Below, in pieces: positions 1 to 6,698 of a DNA stretch of 6,715 nucleotides. Under the pieces are notes generated by a model. That model did no database searches and was not told where the DNA came from. It saw only the letters and a program-made list of their open reading frames with translations. The stretch comes from an archaeon. GTDB lineage: Archaea; Methanobacteriota; Methanobacteria; Methanobacteriales; Methanobacteriaceae. The position numbers were made by a program, and so were the translations under genes. Position 1 is the stretch's first letter. Each line of letters starts with the position of its first letter. The stretch lies in NCBI GenBank assembly GCA_024409165.1, contig JAKSUE010000078.1, positions 1 through 6,715 of the forward strand. The letters run 5' to 3'.

Positions 1-176
1 CAGCAGGTTGTGTAATTGATGCAATTCGTTGCTGTAAATTAGCTATTGAAAGAGGAATTGGAGGTCAACTTACTTCTATTTCATCTTATGTGATGAAACA
101 TCCACCAATCCAATTCACAGATGATGAAGCTGCAGCAAATGTAAATGCATTCATCGAAGGAAAACTTGAACGTTAA
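1..176 (+). CDS. myo-inositol-1-phosphate synthase, C-terminal end (5' truncated by window edge)
   Basis: The frame beginning at base 3 is open from the window edge and gives 57 residues before TAA at 174-176. The peptide contains AGCVIDAIRCCKLAIERGIG, then a SYVMKHPP segment and a short acidic tail ending EGKLER. This matches the C-terminus of archaeal inositol-1-phosphate synthase (Ino1 family), where a helix with DAIR.CKLA and a SxFMKxPP segment close the protein. The family enzyme converts glucose 6-phosphate to 1L-myo-inositol 1-phosphate using NAD; in methanogens the product feeds archaetidylinositol lipids. Only the tail is visible, so NAD-binding and catalytic residues cannot be checked. 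The assignment rests on recognition of the tail motif. The next gene is over 300 bases away behind a terminator, so the two are probably separate transcripts. Confidence 0.82.
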   Translation, partial: AGCVIDAIRCCKLAIERGIGGQLTSISSYVMKHPPIQFTDDEAAANVNAFIEGKLER

Positions 177-209
177 ATGATTAATTCATTTAACTTATTT
201 ACTTTTTTT
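172..209 (+). terminator. hairpin + oligo-T terminator of the inositol-1-phosphate synthase gene
   Basis: Bases 172-180 (GTTAAATGA) pair perfectly with 186-194 (TCATTTAAC) around a five-base loop, giving a 9-bp stem. A T-rich tract follows, ending in seven T at 203-209. The stop codon TAA (174-176) lies inside the left arm of the stem. Oligo-T tracts alone can terminate archaeal transcription; the hairpin is an added feature that may also protect the 3' end. Confidence 0.6.
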
Positions 210-325
210 AAATTTAAAAATACTATTTAAACTTTAAAACGATTTCTTTTAACTTACAATGTCTATTTTTTGAAAATTCATAAAGATTAATATTACTAGT
301 TAAGTATTATTAATAGAAAAAACAT

Positions 326-421
326 ATTATATACTAATATAATGTTTAAATTATATCTTAACATAATATTTATATTATATCTGAATAGACTATTCACATT
401 ATATCTAAATAGAATATTTAC
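326..421 (+). repeat. four tandem imperfect 24-bp units with palindromic cores, in the pycB promoter region
   Basis: Units lie at 326-349, 350-373, 374-397 and 398-421 with no gaps. Each begins ATTATAT. By eye, units 3 and 4 agree at 21 of 24 positions, units 2 and 4 at 20, and units 1 and 2 at 19. Each unit has a 15-bp dyad at the same place. It is perfect in unit 3 (TGAATAGACTATTCA, 382-396), has 6 of 7 pairs in unit 4 (406-420), 5 of 7 in unit 2 (358-372) and 4 of 7 in unit 1 (334-348). A weaker partial unit may precede it near 306-325. The position directly upstream of pycB suggests an operator array or a multiplied promoter element. The rest of the 177-478 gap is AT-rich with no open gene seen. 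Confidence 0.7.
369..376 (+). promoter_or_regulatory. candidate TATA box for pycB
   Basis: TTTATATT resembles the methanogen box A consensus (TTTATATA). It would place transcription start near 398-402 and give a leader of about 80 bases, with the perfect palindrome at 382-396 between TATA box and start, where a repressor would block polymerase. The alternative boxes are the ATTATAT at 398-404 and the TTAAATA at 435-441. The AT-richness of the region makes any single choice uncertain. Confidence 0.4.
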
Positions 422-464
422 AAATTATTTATGCTTAAATACTTATTAGAAAAACAAATGAAGT

Positions 465-470
465 GAGGTG
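465..470 (+). promoter_or_regulatory. Shine-Dalgarno site of pycB
   Basis: GAGGTG lies eight bases before the ATG at 479 and is complementary to the methanogen 16S 3' end (anti-SD containing CACCTC). It supports the start chosen for pycB, which also matches the family's usual N-terminus. Confidence 0.8.
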
Positions 471-478
471 TAAAAGGT

Positions 479-2188
479 ATGAAAGTGAAAATTACAGAAA
501 CTGCATTAAGAGATGCACATCAATCTCTTTTAGCTACTAGAATGAGAACAAGACATATGCTCCCAATTGTAGAAGAAATGGATAAAATTGGATACCATGC
601 AGTAGAAGCATGGGGTGGAGCTACTTTTGATACTTGTATAAGATTTTTAAATGAAGACCCTTGGGAAAGATTAAGAGAACTTAAGAAAGGTTTTATAAAA
701 ACTCCTATTCAAATGCTTTTAAGAGGACAAAACTTACTTGGATACAAACATTATCCTGATGATGTTGTTACTAAATTTGTTGAAAAATCCTATGAAAATG
801 GTGTAGACATATTTAGAATATTTGATGCATTAAATGATGTAAGAAACATGAAACAATCTATTAAAGTAGCTAAAGCTCAAGGTGCACATGTTCAAGGTAC
901 TATCAGTTACACAATTAGTCCTGTTCACACTGTAGACAAATATGTAGAATTAGCTAAAGAACTTGAAAGTTTAGATTGTGATTCTGTAGCTATTAAAGAT
1001 ATGGCTGGTTTAATTACTCCTCAAAGTGCATATGAATTAATTTTAAGATTAAAAGAAGAAACTGGATTACTTGTAGAATTACACTCACACTGTACCAGTG
1101 GTATTACTCCAATTAGTTACTATGCAGCTTGTGAAGCAGGAGTAGATATTTTAGATACTGCTATTTCTCCTTTTGCATGGGGTACTTCTCAACCTCCAAC
1201 AGAAAGTATTGTAGCTGCATTAGAAGGTACAGAATATGATACTGGTCTTGACTTAAAACATTTAAATGTTGTTAAAAAATACTTTGAACAATTAAGAAAA
1301 GATGAATATGAAGGCCTTATCAACCCAATTAGTGAAAGAATTGATACTGATGTTTTAACTTATCAACTTCCTGGAGGAATGCTTTCTAACTTAGTTTCAC
1401 AATTAGAAATGCAAGATGCATTAGATAGATATGAAGATGTATTACTTGAAATGCCAAAAGTTAGAAAAGACATGGGATATCCTCCACTTGTAACTCCAAC
1501 AAGTCAAATTGTAGGTACTCAAGCTGTAATCAATGTACTTGAAGGTGAAAGATACAAACGTGTCACTAACGAAGTTAAAGATTACATGAGAGGTTACTAC
1601 GGACGTTCCCCAGCACCAATTAACCAAGAACTTGCAAAAGAGATTATTGGTGATGAAGAAATCATTGAATGTAGACCTGCTGATCTTTTAGAAGATGAAT
1701 TTGATAAAATCAAACAAGAAGGAGAAGAACAAGGTTTTGTCAAATCTGATGAAGACGCTCTTATTTTAGCTCTCTTCCCACAACCTGCAGTAGGACCTAA
1801 ATTCTTAAAAGGTGAAGCTGTTGAAGAAGAAATCCCATCTGTCAACACTATTTGTGAATCAACTACTCAAACCTTTGAAGGAATTCCAAATAAATACACT
1901 GTTGAAGTTAATGGTGAAGAATATAATGTAACCATCCATCCTGAAGGAGAAGCACCTAACGCTCCTGAATACCCTGAACACACCATGTTAAGTAAATTAG
2001 ACGGAAATGTGTTCAAAATAAATGTTAAAGAAGGAGACGAAGTCAAAAAAGGCGATTTAATTGCAATCTTCGAAGTTATGAAAATGGAAAACAATGTCAT
2101 CAGTGAATACGATGGTACTGTTAAAGAAATCCATATCAAAGAAGGAGATGCAGTTAAAAAAGGAGAACCTTTAGTATGGATTGAATAA
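479..2188 (+). CDS. pycB: pyruvate carboxylase subunit B (biotin-carrying carboxyltransferase)
   Basis: This is the carboxyltransferase subunit that moves CO2 from carboxybiotin to pyruvate to make oxaloacetate, the entry to the incomplete TCA route in methanogens; the ATP-using subunit PycA is not in the window. The 569-residue length is normal. Residues about 1-270 form the HMGL-like TIM barrel: RDAHQS (11-16), EAWGGATFD (43-51), QMLLRGQNLLGY (78-89). The expected metal ligands are present: Asp12, Lys173 in KDMAG (the carbamylated lysine of the family) and His202/His204 in HSHC. A conserved PYC/OADA domain follows to about 460, and then a biotinyl domain (about 504-569) with EVMKMEN, in which Lys535 is the biotinylation site 34 residues from the end. 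The related alternative is the oxaloacetate decarboxylase alpha subunit, but no oadB- or oadG-like gene is adjacent and PycB is the usual form in this order. Transcription appears monocistronic. Confidence 0.95.
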   Translation: MKVKITETALRDAHQSLLATRMRTRHMLPIVEEMDKIGYHAVEAWGGATFDTCIRFLNEDPWERLRELKKGFIKTPIQMLLRGQNLLGYKHYPDDVVTKFVEKSYENGVDIFRIFDALNDVRNMKQSIKVAKAQGAHVQGTISYTISPVHTVDKYVELAKELESLDCDSVAIKDMAGLITPQSAYELILRLKEETGLLVELHSHCTSGITPISYYAACEAGVDILDTAISPFAWGTSQPPTESIVAALEGTEYDTGLDLKHLNVVKKYFEQLRKDEYEGLINPISERIDTDVLTYQLPGGMLSNLVSQLEMQDALDRYEDVLLEMPKVRKDMGYPPLVTPTSQIVGTQAVINVLEGERYKRVTNEVKDYMRGYYGRSPAPINQELAKEIIGDEEIIECRPADLLEDEFDKIKQEGEEQGFVKSDEDALILALFPQPAVGPKFLKGEAVEEEIPSVNTICESTTQTFEGIPNKYTVEVNGEEYNVTIHPEGEAPNAPEYPEHTMLSKLDGNVFKINVKEGDEVKKGDLIAIFEVMKMENNVISEYDGTVKEIHIKEGDAVKKGEPLVWIE

Positions 2189-2198
2189 ATTTAAAAAA

Positions 2199-2243
2199 AA
2201 TGGTTAATTTATTAACCATTCATTTTTCTTTTTTTATTTTTTT
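2199..2243 (+). terminator. pycB terminator: hairpin plus long T tracts
   Basis: AATGGTTAA (2199-2207) pairs perfectly with TTAACCATT (2212-2220) across a four-base TTTA loop. It is followed by three runs of five to seven T, interrupted by C and A, up to 2243. It begins 11 bases after the pycB stop and faces the convergent minus-strand gene. Confidence 0.75.
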
Positions 2244-2314
2244 AAACCACAAGTAATACTTTTTATAAAAATATTCATATTATTATAAAAATTATAATCA
2301 AATATTAAAAAAAG

Positions 2315-2370
2315 AATAAATTAAAAATAATAAAATAAATTAGAAATAATAAAATAAATTAAAAAATAAG
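2315..2370 (-). repeat. 19-bp A/T tandem repeat, about three copies, 3' of the membrane-protein gene
   Basis: Units at 2315-2333 and 2334-2352 differ at a single base (A/G at position 10 of the unit), and a third partial copy runs to about 2370. Read on the minus strand this is a T-rich stretch immediately after the stop codon of the minus-strand gene, so it may act as an oligo-U terminator. The remaining convergent gap (2244-2314) is plain AT-rich sequence in which I see nothing else. Confidence 0.55.
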
Positions 2371-2373
2371 ACA

Positions 2374-2994
2374 CTATCTATTACCAATACCTAAAAAGAA
2401 ATAATTATAAGTATTTTCTAAAGTATCTGCCATCATCCAAGGATATGTTTTAACTAAATACTTCTTAATCTCACCAGATCTAGTGATAACATCTGCTTTA
2501 TTTGCAAATTTCTGAGACCTAAAATAATCATTCAAATCATCATGAACATCTTGAGATTTAGAATATAAACCTTTTAACTGAATAGGTGGAACATGAGGTA
2601 AAGCATCATGAAGAACTTCAACAGGTAAAGGATCAAAATAATAATTAATAGCTAAATTGAAAACTAAATTCAAAAATAAATATTTAGATTCAATAATAAT
2701 AGTATCTGGAATTTCTTTAGCTTGTTCTTCAGTTAAAAGTCCATTTTTAACAGCATTTTCAGTATCTGCTTCTAAAACAATCTTAGTAGAACGAGAAATC
2801 TCACCGCTTTTAAGGCCTTTCCTAAGATAATAAATAAAAACAGCAATTGAAACAATAGACACAGTAGCTAAAAAAAGTGCAAAATAAGCTAAAATATCTT
2901 TTTTAAAATAAAATTTATTAGAAATCAATACAATAATTGCTAATAAAATAGTAATTCTTGATAAATTAATCAAATAATTTAAATTTTTAGCCAT
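2374..2994 (-). CDS. uncharacterised membrane protein with N-terminal two-helix hairpin
   Basis: I do not recognise a family. The 206-residue product (counted from the ATG at 2994) starts with two hydrophobic segments, about residues 8-25 and 34-57, joined by a short basic turn (KFYFKKD). A soluble, mostly charged C-terminal region of about 145 residues follows. It includes a LTEEQAKEI helix, an aromatic/hydrophobic stretch YLFLNLVFNLAINYYF (105-120), and a proline-rich DPLPVEVLHDALPHVPPIQL segment (121-140). No catalytic motif is evident. A TTG codon directly precedes the ATG and an in-frame TGA lies two codons further up; GAGATGAT about five bases before the ATG acts as a passable Shine-Dalgarno site, so ATG is preferred. 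The gene lies 63 bases after larC on the same strand with no T-rich terminator between, which suggests co-transcription. A role linked to LarC is possible but only by position. Confidence 0.75.
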   Translation of the reverse strand: MAKNLNYLINLSRITILLAIIVLISNKFYFKKDILAYFALFLATVSIVSIAVFIYYLRKGLKSGEISRSTKIVLEADTENAVKNGLLTEEQAKEIPDTIIIESKYLFLNLVFNLAINYYFDPLPVEVLHDALPHVPPIQLKGLYSKSQDVHDDLNDYFRSQKFANKADVITRSGEIKKYLVKTYPWMMADTLENTYNYFFLGIGNR

Positions 2995-3057
2995 CAACCA
3001 TCATCTCACAATAATTAATTATCTAAGGATATAATAACTAAGTACTATAATCCAACT

Positions 3058-4293
3058 TTATTCAGCATTCTCTAAAAAGTCTCTAATCATAGTATTAGCT
3101 ACTTCTCTAATTTCAATTAAAGGAATATCCTGCTCTACAGAAATCCTACGAATATCTTCATACTCAGGCCTATGAGATATAATATCATCACCCACAACAC
3201 CTATTTTAAAATTAATAGTATAAAGATGACCTCCAACATTAATATCTAAAGGAACTATCTGACGTTCAGCAACACCACGATGAATATTCTCACTTACACG
3301 AATACCTAAAGTACCAGTTTCTTTAAATAAAATACTTACTAAATGGTCAACCAAATCAGGTTTGGAGATAATTTTAATTAAATGACCTGGCCTATTCTTT
3401 TTCATAATAATAGAAACCATAGAAACGTCTAAAGCACCTTCAATTAAAAGAATATCAAATAAGAAACCTAATTCCTCACTAGACATATGATCAATATTAG
3501 TTTCAATAACTGAAATTTTCTCTTTTGCATTCTCATCTATTGATTTAATAATTCTTAAAACATTAGGAAAATCTAACTCTTTAGAACCAGCACCATAAGC
3601 AATAGCCTCAGGAGACATCATAGGGGAAAATTCTAAAAATTCATCACATAATTCCATATATAAAGCAACACCAGTTGGAGTAGCTAATTCAGTATTAACA
3701 GGACCACCAAAATACTTAGCCCCATCTTTAAGAATATCTAAAGTAGCAGGAGCAGGAACTGGAATTATACCATGAGCAGTTTCAACAGTACCTCCACCAA
3801 CAGCAATAGGTAAACCTACAACACGCTCATCACACATACCTAAATCAAAATAACCATAAATAGTTCCAAAAACATCAGCCACAGCATCAGCAGCGCCAAC
3901 TTCATGAAAATGAATATCTTCAAGAGATTTCCCATGAACATTCGCTTCAGAAATAGCTATTCGCATAAATACAGACTTAGCTAATTCAACCATCTCATCA
4001 GTTAAATTAGGAACCCCTTCAGATTTTAAAGAATCAATTTTAGCCATAAAATCATTAAAATTAATATGATGATTATGTTCATGTTCGTCGTCAATAACAG
4101 ATACATCACAAAAAGTAGCTTCAATCCCAGATTTATTAACAATATCTAAAGAAACATCAACACCACCAAAAGATAAAGCCACAGCTTCCATAAGATTTTT
4201 CACACATTCACTATCAGCACCCATATCAACAAGAGCACCAATGAACATATTCCCAGAAATACCTGCATTTTGAGGATCAATTACAAATACCAT
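3058..4293 (-). CDS. larC: LarC-type nickel insertion protein (DUF111; nickel-pincer cofactor chelatase)
   Basis: LarC is the CTP-dependent cyclometallase that inserts nickel into the pyridinium-bisthiocarboxylate mononucleotide, making the nickel-pincer cofactor of LarA lactate racemase and related enzymes. The 411-residue product shows the family landmarks: N-terminal DPQNAGISGNMFIGAL (6-21), a His-rich stretch with His71, 73, 75 and 76 fitting metal handling, HFHEVGAADAVAD (128-140), GGGTVETAHG with IPVPAPAT (167-184), ATPTGVALY (204-212), and the C-terminal domain with MKKNRPG (297-303) and ETGTLGIR (325-332). It is one continuous frame, unlike Lactiplantibacillus plantarum, where larC1 and larC2 are joined by frameshifting. 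GGTGAT three bases before the ATG supports the start. No larB, larE or larA lies in the window, so the client enzyme is unknown. The gene heads a probable two-gene transcript with the membrane protein downstream. Confidence 0.93.
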   Translation of the reverse strand: MVFVIDPQNAGISGNMFIGALVDMGADSECVKNLMEAVALSFGGVDVSLDIVNKSGIEATFCDVSVIDDEHEHNHHINFNDFMAKIDSLKSEGVPNLTDEMVELAKSVFMRIAISEANVHGKSLEDIHFHEVGAADAVADVFGTIYGYFDLGMCDERVVGLPIAVGGGTVETAHGIIPVPAPATLDILKDGAKYFGGPVNTELATPTGVALYMELCDEFLEFSPMMSPEAIAYGAGSKELDFPNVLRIIKSIDENAKEKISVIETNIDHMSSEELGFLFDILLIEGALDVSMVSIIMKKNRPGHLIKIISKPDLVDHLVSILFKETGTLGIRVSENIHRGVAERQIVPLDINVGGHLYTINFKIGVVGDDIISHRPEYEDIRRISVEQDIPLIEIREVANTMIRDFLENAE

Positions 4294-4296
4294 TTA

Positions 4297-4302
4297 ATCA
4301 CC
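4297..4302 (-). promoter_or_regulatory. Shine-Dalgarno site of larC
   Basis: On the minus strand GGTGAT is followed by TAA and then the ATG. This matches the distal part of the methanogen anti-SD pairing (GGAGGTGAT), which explains the short three-base spacing, and fixes the larC start at 4293. Confidence 0.75.
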
Positions 4303-4350
4303 ATAGCAATAATTAATAGATTAATAAAATTATAATTAAAAAATAAAAAG

Positions 4351-4401
4351 TTTAAAAACTTTTATAATTAATAATATTTTAAAAACTTTTATAATTAATA
4401 A
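4351..4401 (-). repeat. perfect 24-bp direct repeat containing a TATA-like box, upstream of larC
   Basis: Bases 4351-4374 and 4378-4401 are identical over 24 bases, separated by three bases (27-bp period). On the minus strand each copy holds TTATAAAA (4360-4367 and 4387-4394), a good archaeal box A. The copy nearer larC would start transcription near 4338, giving a leader of about 45 bases. A partial third TTATAATTA occurs at about 4329-4337. The pair could be a duplicated larC promoter or part of the transcribed 3' end of the upstream peptidase gene. Confidence 0.6.
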
Positions 4402-4454
4402 GAAAAAATAAGAAAAATAATAAAAAATAATAAAAAATAAAATAAAAATAAAAA
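4402..4454 (-). terminator. T-rich termination zone of the surface peptidase gene
   Basis: Read on the minus strand, this stretch after the stop codon at 4470-4472 is a series of runs of four to six T broken by single A, AA or C residues, with no clear hairpin. This is typical of oligo-U-type archaeal termination and separates the peptidase transcript from larC. Confidence 0.6.
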
Positions 4455-4469
4455 GATTATTAAATATAA

Positions 4470-6638
4470 TTAAGCAATATTTCCAAAGTATTTTAAGAAA
4501 TAAAGCATCATAGTATAGGATAAATTAACAGTACCTTTTTCTATAGTTCCATGATTTGTTAATACTTCACAAGTAACAGAAGTAATACCATTAAGATTAG
4601 CTGTATCTTCTACAGCACCAGGATAAGAAGCTCCTGCTAATTTATAAATTTTACTAGCTACTTTTGCATTAGTTGCAATATATTTAGTTAAAAGTGCACT
4701 GTCACCAGTTGGATTATAAGAACCCATAACTATATTTTTACCAGGGTCTCCACCATGTCTTGAACAATGGAAATCACCTAAACTTTTAGCACCCACTGAA
4801 AGGGCTAAATTTATAAGATGATTAGAAAGAGTTCCTTCTTTATCGGCGATAGTATTAAGTTTAATTCCATTATAATCTCTCACATTCTTAGCTGTGGATC
4901 TTGGAGATATGACTGGAATGACATAAATAGTACCTTTTATAGAAGACCTTATAGAATATAACTTTTCAATTAATTTAAAACTTGCAGCTTGTGAAGATAA
5001 TTCATTACCATGAATTCCAGAGTTTACAATCACAACAGGACCATCACCATCACCAAATGCAATTATAGGAGTTCCCTTTTTACACATAGCAATTATTTTA
5101 TTAGCTAAAGTTGTTCTTTTGATATTCTTCATTAAAACTTTATTTTTAGTAATATCTCCACCAGAACCCCAATTAAGACAAGTTAAAGCATAATTTCCAT
5201 TAGGTTTATTAATAAATACAGAACTATCTAAAGTAATTTTAGATGGAAGTTGACCATTAACCACATACTTAGCTAAAATATCTGAAAATACATAAGAACA
5301 TAAATTATAATCAACTTTATTTGAAGAAGATAAAGAGACATAATTAGGAAGTTTATAATTCTTATTTACATATGTTACTAAATTAGTAGATAATTTAAGA
5401 TAGTTAGATTGAGATATGTTCTTATAAAAGAAACCTCCATTAGGGCTTGTTGGAGCATTAATAATAGATAAAGTAATATCATTCTTATTACCGTTATTAA
5501 TATTATTAATAGCTGAAGCCATTAAATAAGTAAACTGTTCATCTGTACAAGATATACCATTAACAGTAACAGTTGAAGGTAATTTAGAATATTTTAATAC
5601 ATAATCTTTAACTGTTAAAGAACTATTAACAACATCATCAACACTAAATTTTACTAATTTAACATTTAATTTAGAGCTAACAGAACTTGCTAAATAAGTT
5701 TTATCTCCTTTAAATTTAACAGTGCAACTATAATTCTTAAGAGAATGGAACTTAAGTTTTGCAACTCCTTTACTATTAGTAGTTAATTTATATGTCTTTT
5801 TAAGAGATGATATATAAACATAAACAACTTTCTTCTTTAAAACTTTTTTATTAACATCTTTTAAAGTAACAGTTAAATAACCATATTTTGTAGAATAATA
5901 AGAAATAGCTGGAGCTACAATAGAAGTAGGTACTTTAGTAACAACAACTTTAGAACTTACAGATGAAGAAGTATAATAACTACTTCCAGCATATTTAACA
6001 CTCACTTTATAAGTACCTAATTTAGATGCAACTTTTAATTTAGCTATACCTTTAGTATTAGTAGTTAACTTATAATATTTACCCTTAATTTTAACAGTAA
6101 CTTTCTTTTTAGAAAGGGCTTTACCGTTATTATCTTTCAAATAAACATAAAGATAAGTAGATTTCTGAATATGAGATGTAACTACAGGAGCAGTTAGTTT
6201 AGTTTTCATTTTAGAAATAACAACTTTAGATTTAGCAGAAGATCCATAATAATTATCATCCTCACTAAATTTAAAAACAACATTAAATGTTCCTAATTTA
6301 GTTGGAATCTTAACTTTAGCTACCCCATTATTATCAGTAACAACTTTATAAGTACTACCCTTAGTAACAGAAACCACAACCGTTTTGTTAGGAATCACAT
6401 TACCCTCAGAATCCATCAAAATAGCAGAAACATAAGTAGAAGTAGTCAAATAACCCTTCACATCAGATGTTTTAAGAGTAGTTGAATTCTTTAATACAAT
6501 ATCAGATTCATTATTAGAACTATTATCCACATCATTTAAAAAATTATCATCCATATCAATATCACTTGCAGAAACAGAAGCAATTGATATAAATAAAATA
6601 AAACTAATAAACAATGCAAATTTTAATTTTTTAAACAT
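4470..6638 (-). CDS. secreted Ig-repeat, pseudomurein-binding M14-like zinc carboxypeptidase
   Basis: The product has 722 residues from the ATG at 6638. A GTG three codons upstream is part of AGTGAT, which serves better as the Shine-Dalgarno site, so ATG is chosen. A signal peptide (KKLK then a hydrophobic core, likely cut after VSA at 24) shows export. Three Ig-like repeats follow (about 52-143, 147-234, 237-327), each with GxxxLxV, a TNxxGxAKxK turn and a closing SSKxxV strand. Next come two or three segments like the pseudomurein-binding repeat, with LPSTVTV (353), LPNYVSL (430) and LPSKITL (464). The C-terminal 200 residues resemble M14/AstE-type zinc peptidases: GIHGNE (His543, Glu546), RDYNGIKLN (587-595, like the RxNGxDLN substrate loop), DFH (His624) and TCEV (Glu691, candidate catalytic acid). 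It probably sits on the pseudomurein wall without a membrane anchor and trims wall peptides. Older-style annotation would be adhesin-like protein. Confidence 0.85.
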   Translation of the reverse strand: MFKKLKFALFISFILFISIASVSASDIDMDDNFLNDVDNSSNNESDIVLKNSTTLKTSDVKGYLTTSTYVSAILMDSEGNVIPNKTVVVSVTKGSTYKVVTDNNGVAKVKIPTKLGTFNVVFKFSEDDNYYGSSAKSKVVISKMKTKLTAPVVTSHIQKSTYLYVYLKDNNGKALSKKKVTVKIKGKYYKLTTNTKGIAKLKVASKLGTYKVSVKYAGSSYYTSSSVSSKVVVTKVPTSIVAPAISYYSTKYGYLTVTLKDVNKKVLKKKVVYVYISSLKKTYKLTTNSKGVAKLKFHSLKNYSCTVKFKGDKTYLASSVSSKLNVKLVKFSVDDVVNSSLTVKDYVLKYSKLPSTVTVNGISCTDEQFTYLMASAINNINNGNKNDITLSIINAPTSPNGGFFYKNISQSNYLKLSTNLVTYVNKNYKLPNYVSLSSSNKVDYNLCSYVFSDILAKYVVNGQLPSKITLDSSVFINKPNGNYALTCLNWGSGGDITKNKVLMKNIKRTTLANKIIAMCKKGTPIIAFGDGDGPVVIVNSGIHGNELSSQAASFKLIEKLYSIRSSIKGTIYVIPVISPRSTAKNVRDYNGIKLNTIADKEGTLSNHLINLALSVGAKSLGDFHCSRHGGDPGKNIVMGSYNPTGDSALLTKYIATNAKVASKIYKLAGASYPGAVEDTANLNGITSVTCEVLTNHGTIEKGTVNLSYTMMLYFLKYFGNIA

Positions 6639-6641
6639 AAA

Positions 6642-6649
6642 TATCACTA
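6642..6649 (-). promoter_or_regulatory. Shine-Dalgarno site deciding the peptidase start
   Basis: On the minus strand TTAGTGAT ends three bases before the ATG at 6638; the GTGAT core pairs with the methanogen anti-SD. The GTG inside this site is in frame, so automatic calls may start three codons too early. Confidence 0.6.
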
Positions 6650-6664
6650 ATTAGAATTTTCAAT

Positions 6665-6683
6665 CCATATTAACCCATATTAA
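6665..6683 (-). promoter_or_regulatory. two TTAATATGG direct repeats one helical turn apart
   Basis: On the minus strand TTAATATGG occurs at 6683-6675 and again at 6673-6665, a 10-bp period that puts both copies on the same DNA face. They lie just downstream of the candidate TATA box and around the expected transcription start of the surface peptidase gene, a place suited to a regulator site. Confidence 0.4.
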
Positions 6684-6698
6684 TTAATAGTATATTAT

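Noticed and set aside
300..457. Similar TTAAgTAT/TTAAaTAC-type segments flanking the pycB repeat array (near 301 and 435), as if bounding a mobile insert
   Set aside because: The match needs gaps and is mostly A/T, so it is likely chance in AT-rich DNA; no transposase or target-site duplication is visible.
1442..1627. Minus-strand open frame of 61 codons inside pycB
   Set aside because: It lies wholly within the conserved carboxylase part of pycB, antisense to it, with no recognisable motif or ribosome site.
1597..1848. Minus-strand open frame of 83 codons inside pycB
   Set aside because: Serine-rich low-complexity translation of the complementary strand of a strongly conserved gene; a shadow frame.
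1867..2139. Minus-strand open frame of 90 codons over the biotinyl domain of pycB
   Set aside because: Antisense to the biotin-attachment region, with no independent support.
4378..4460. Possible CRISPR-like or phage attachment repeats in the larC upstream region
   Set aside because: Only two exact 24-bp copies with a 3-bp gap and no spacers; the rest is low-complexity A-rich DNA with no tRNA or integrase nearby.
6639..6647. GTG start three codons upstream for the surface peptidase
   Set aside because: This GTG is inside the best Shine-Dalgarno match for the ATG at 6638, and it leaves no ribosome site of its own.
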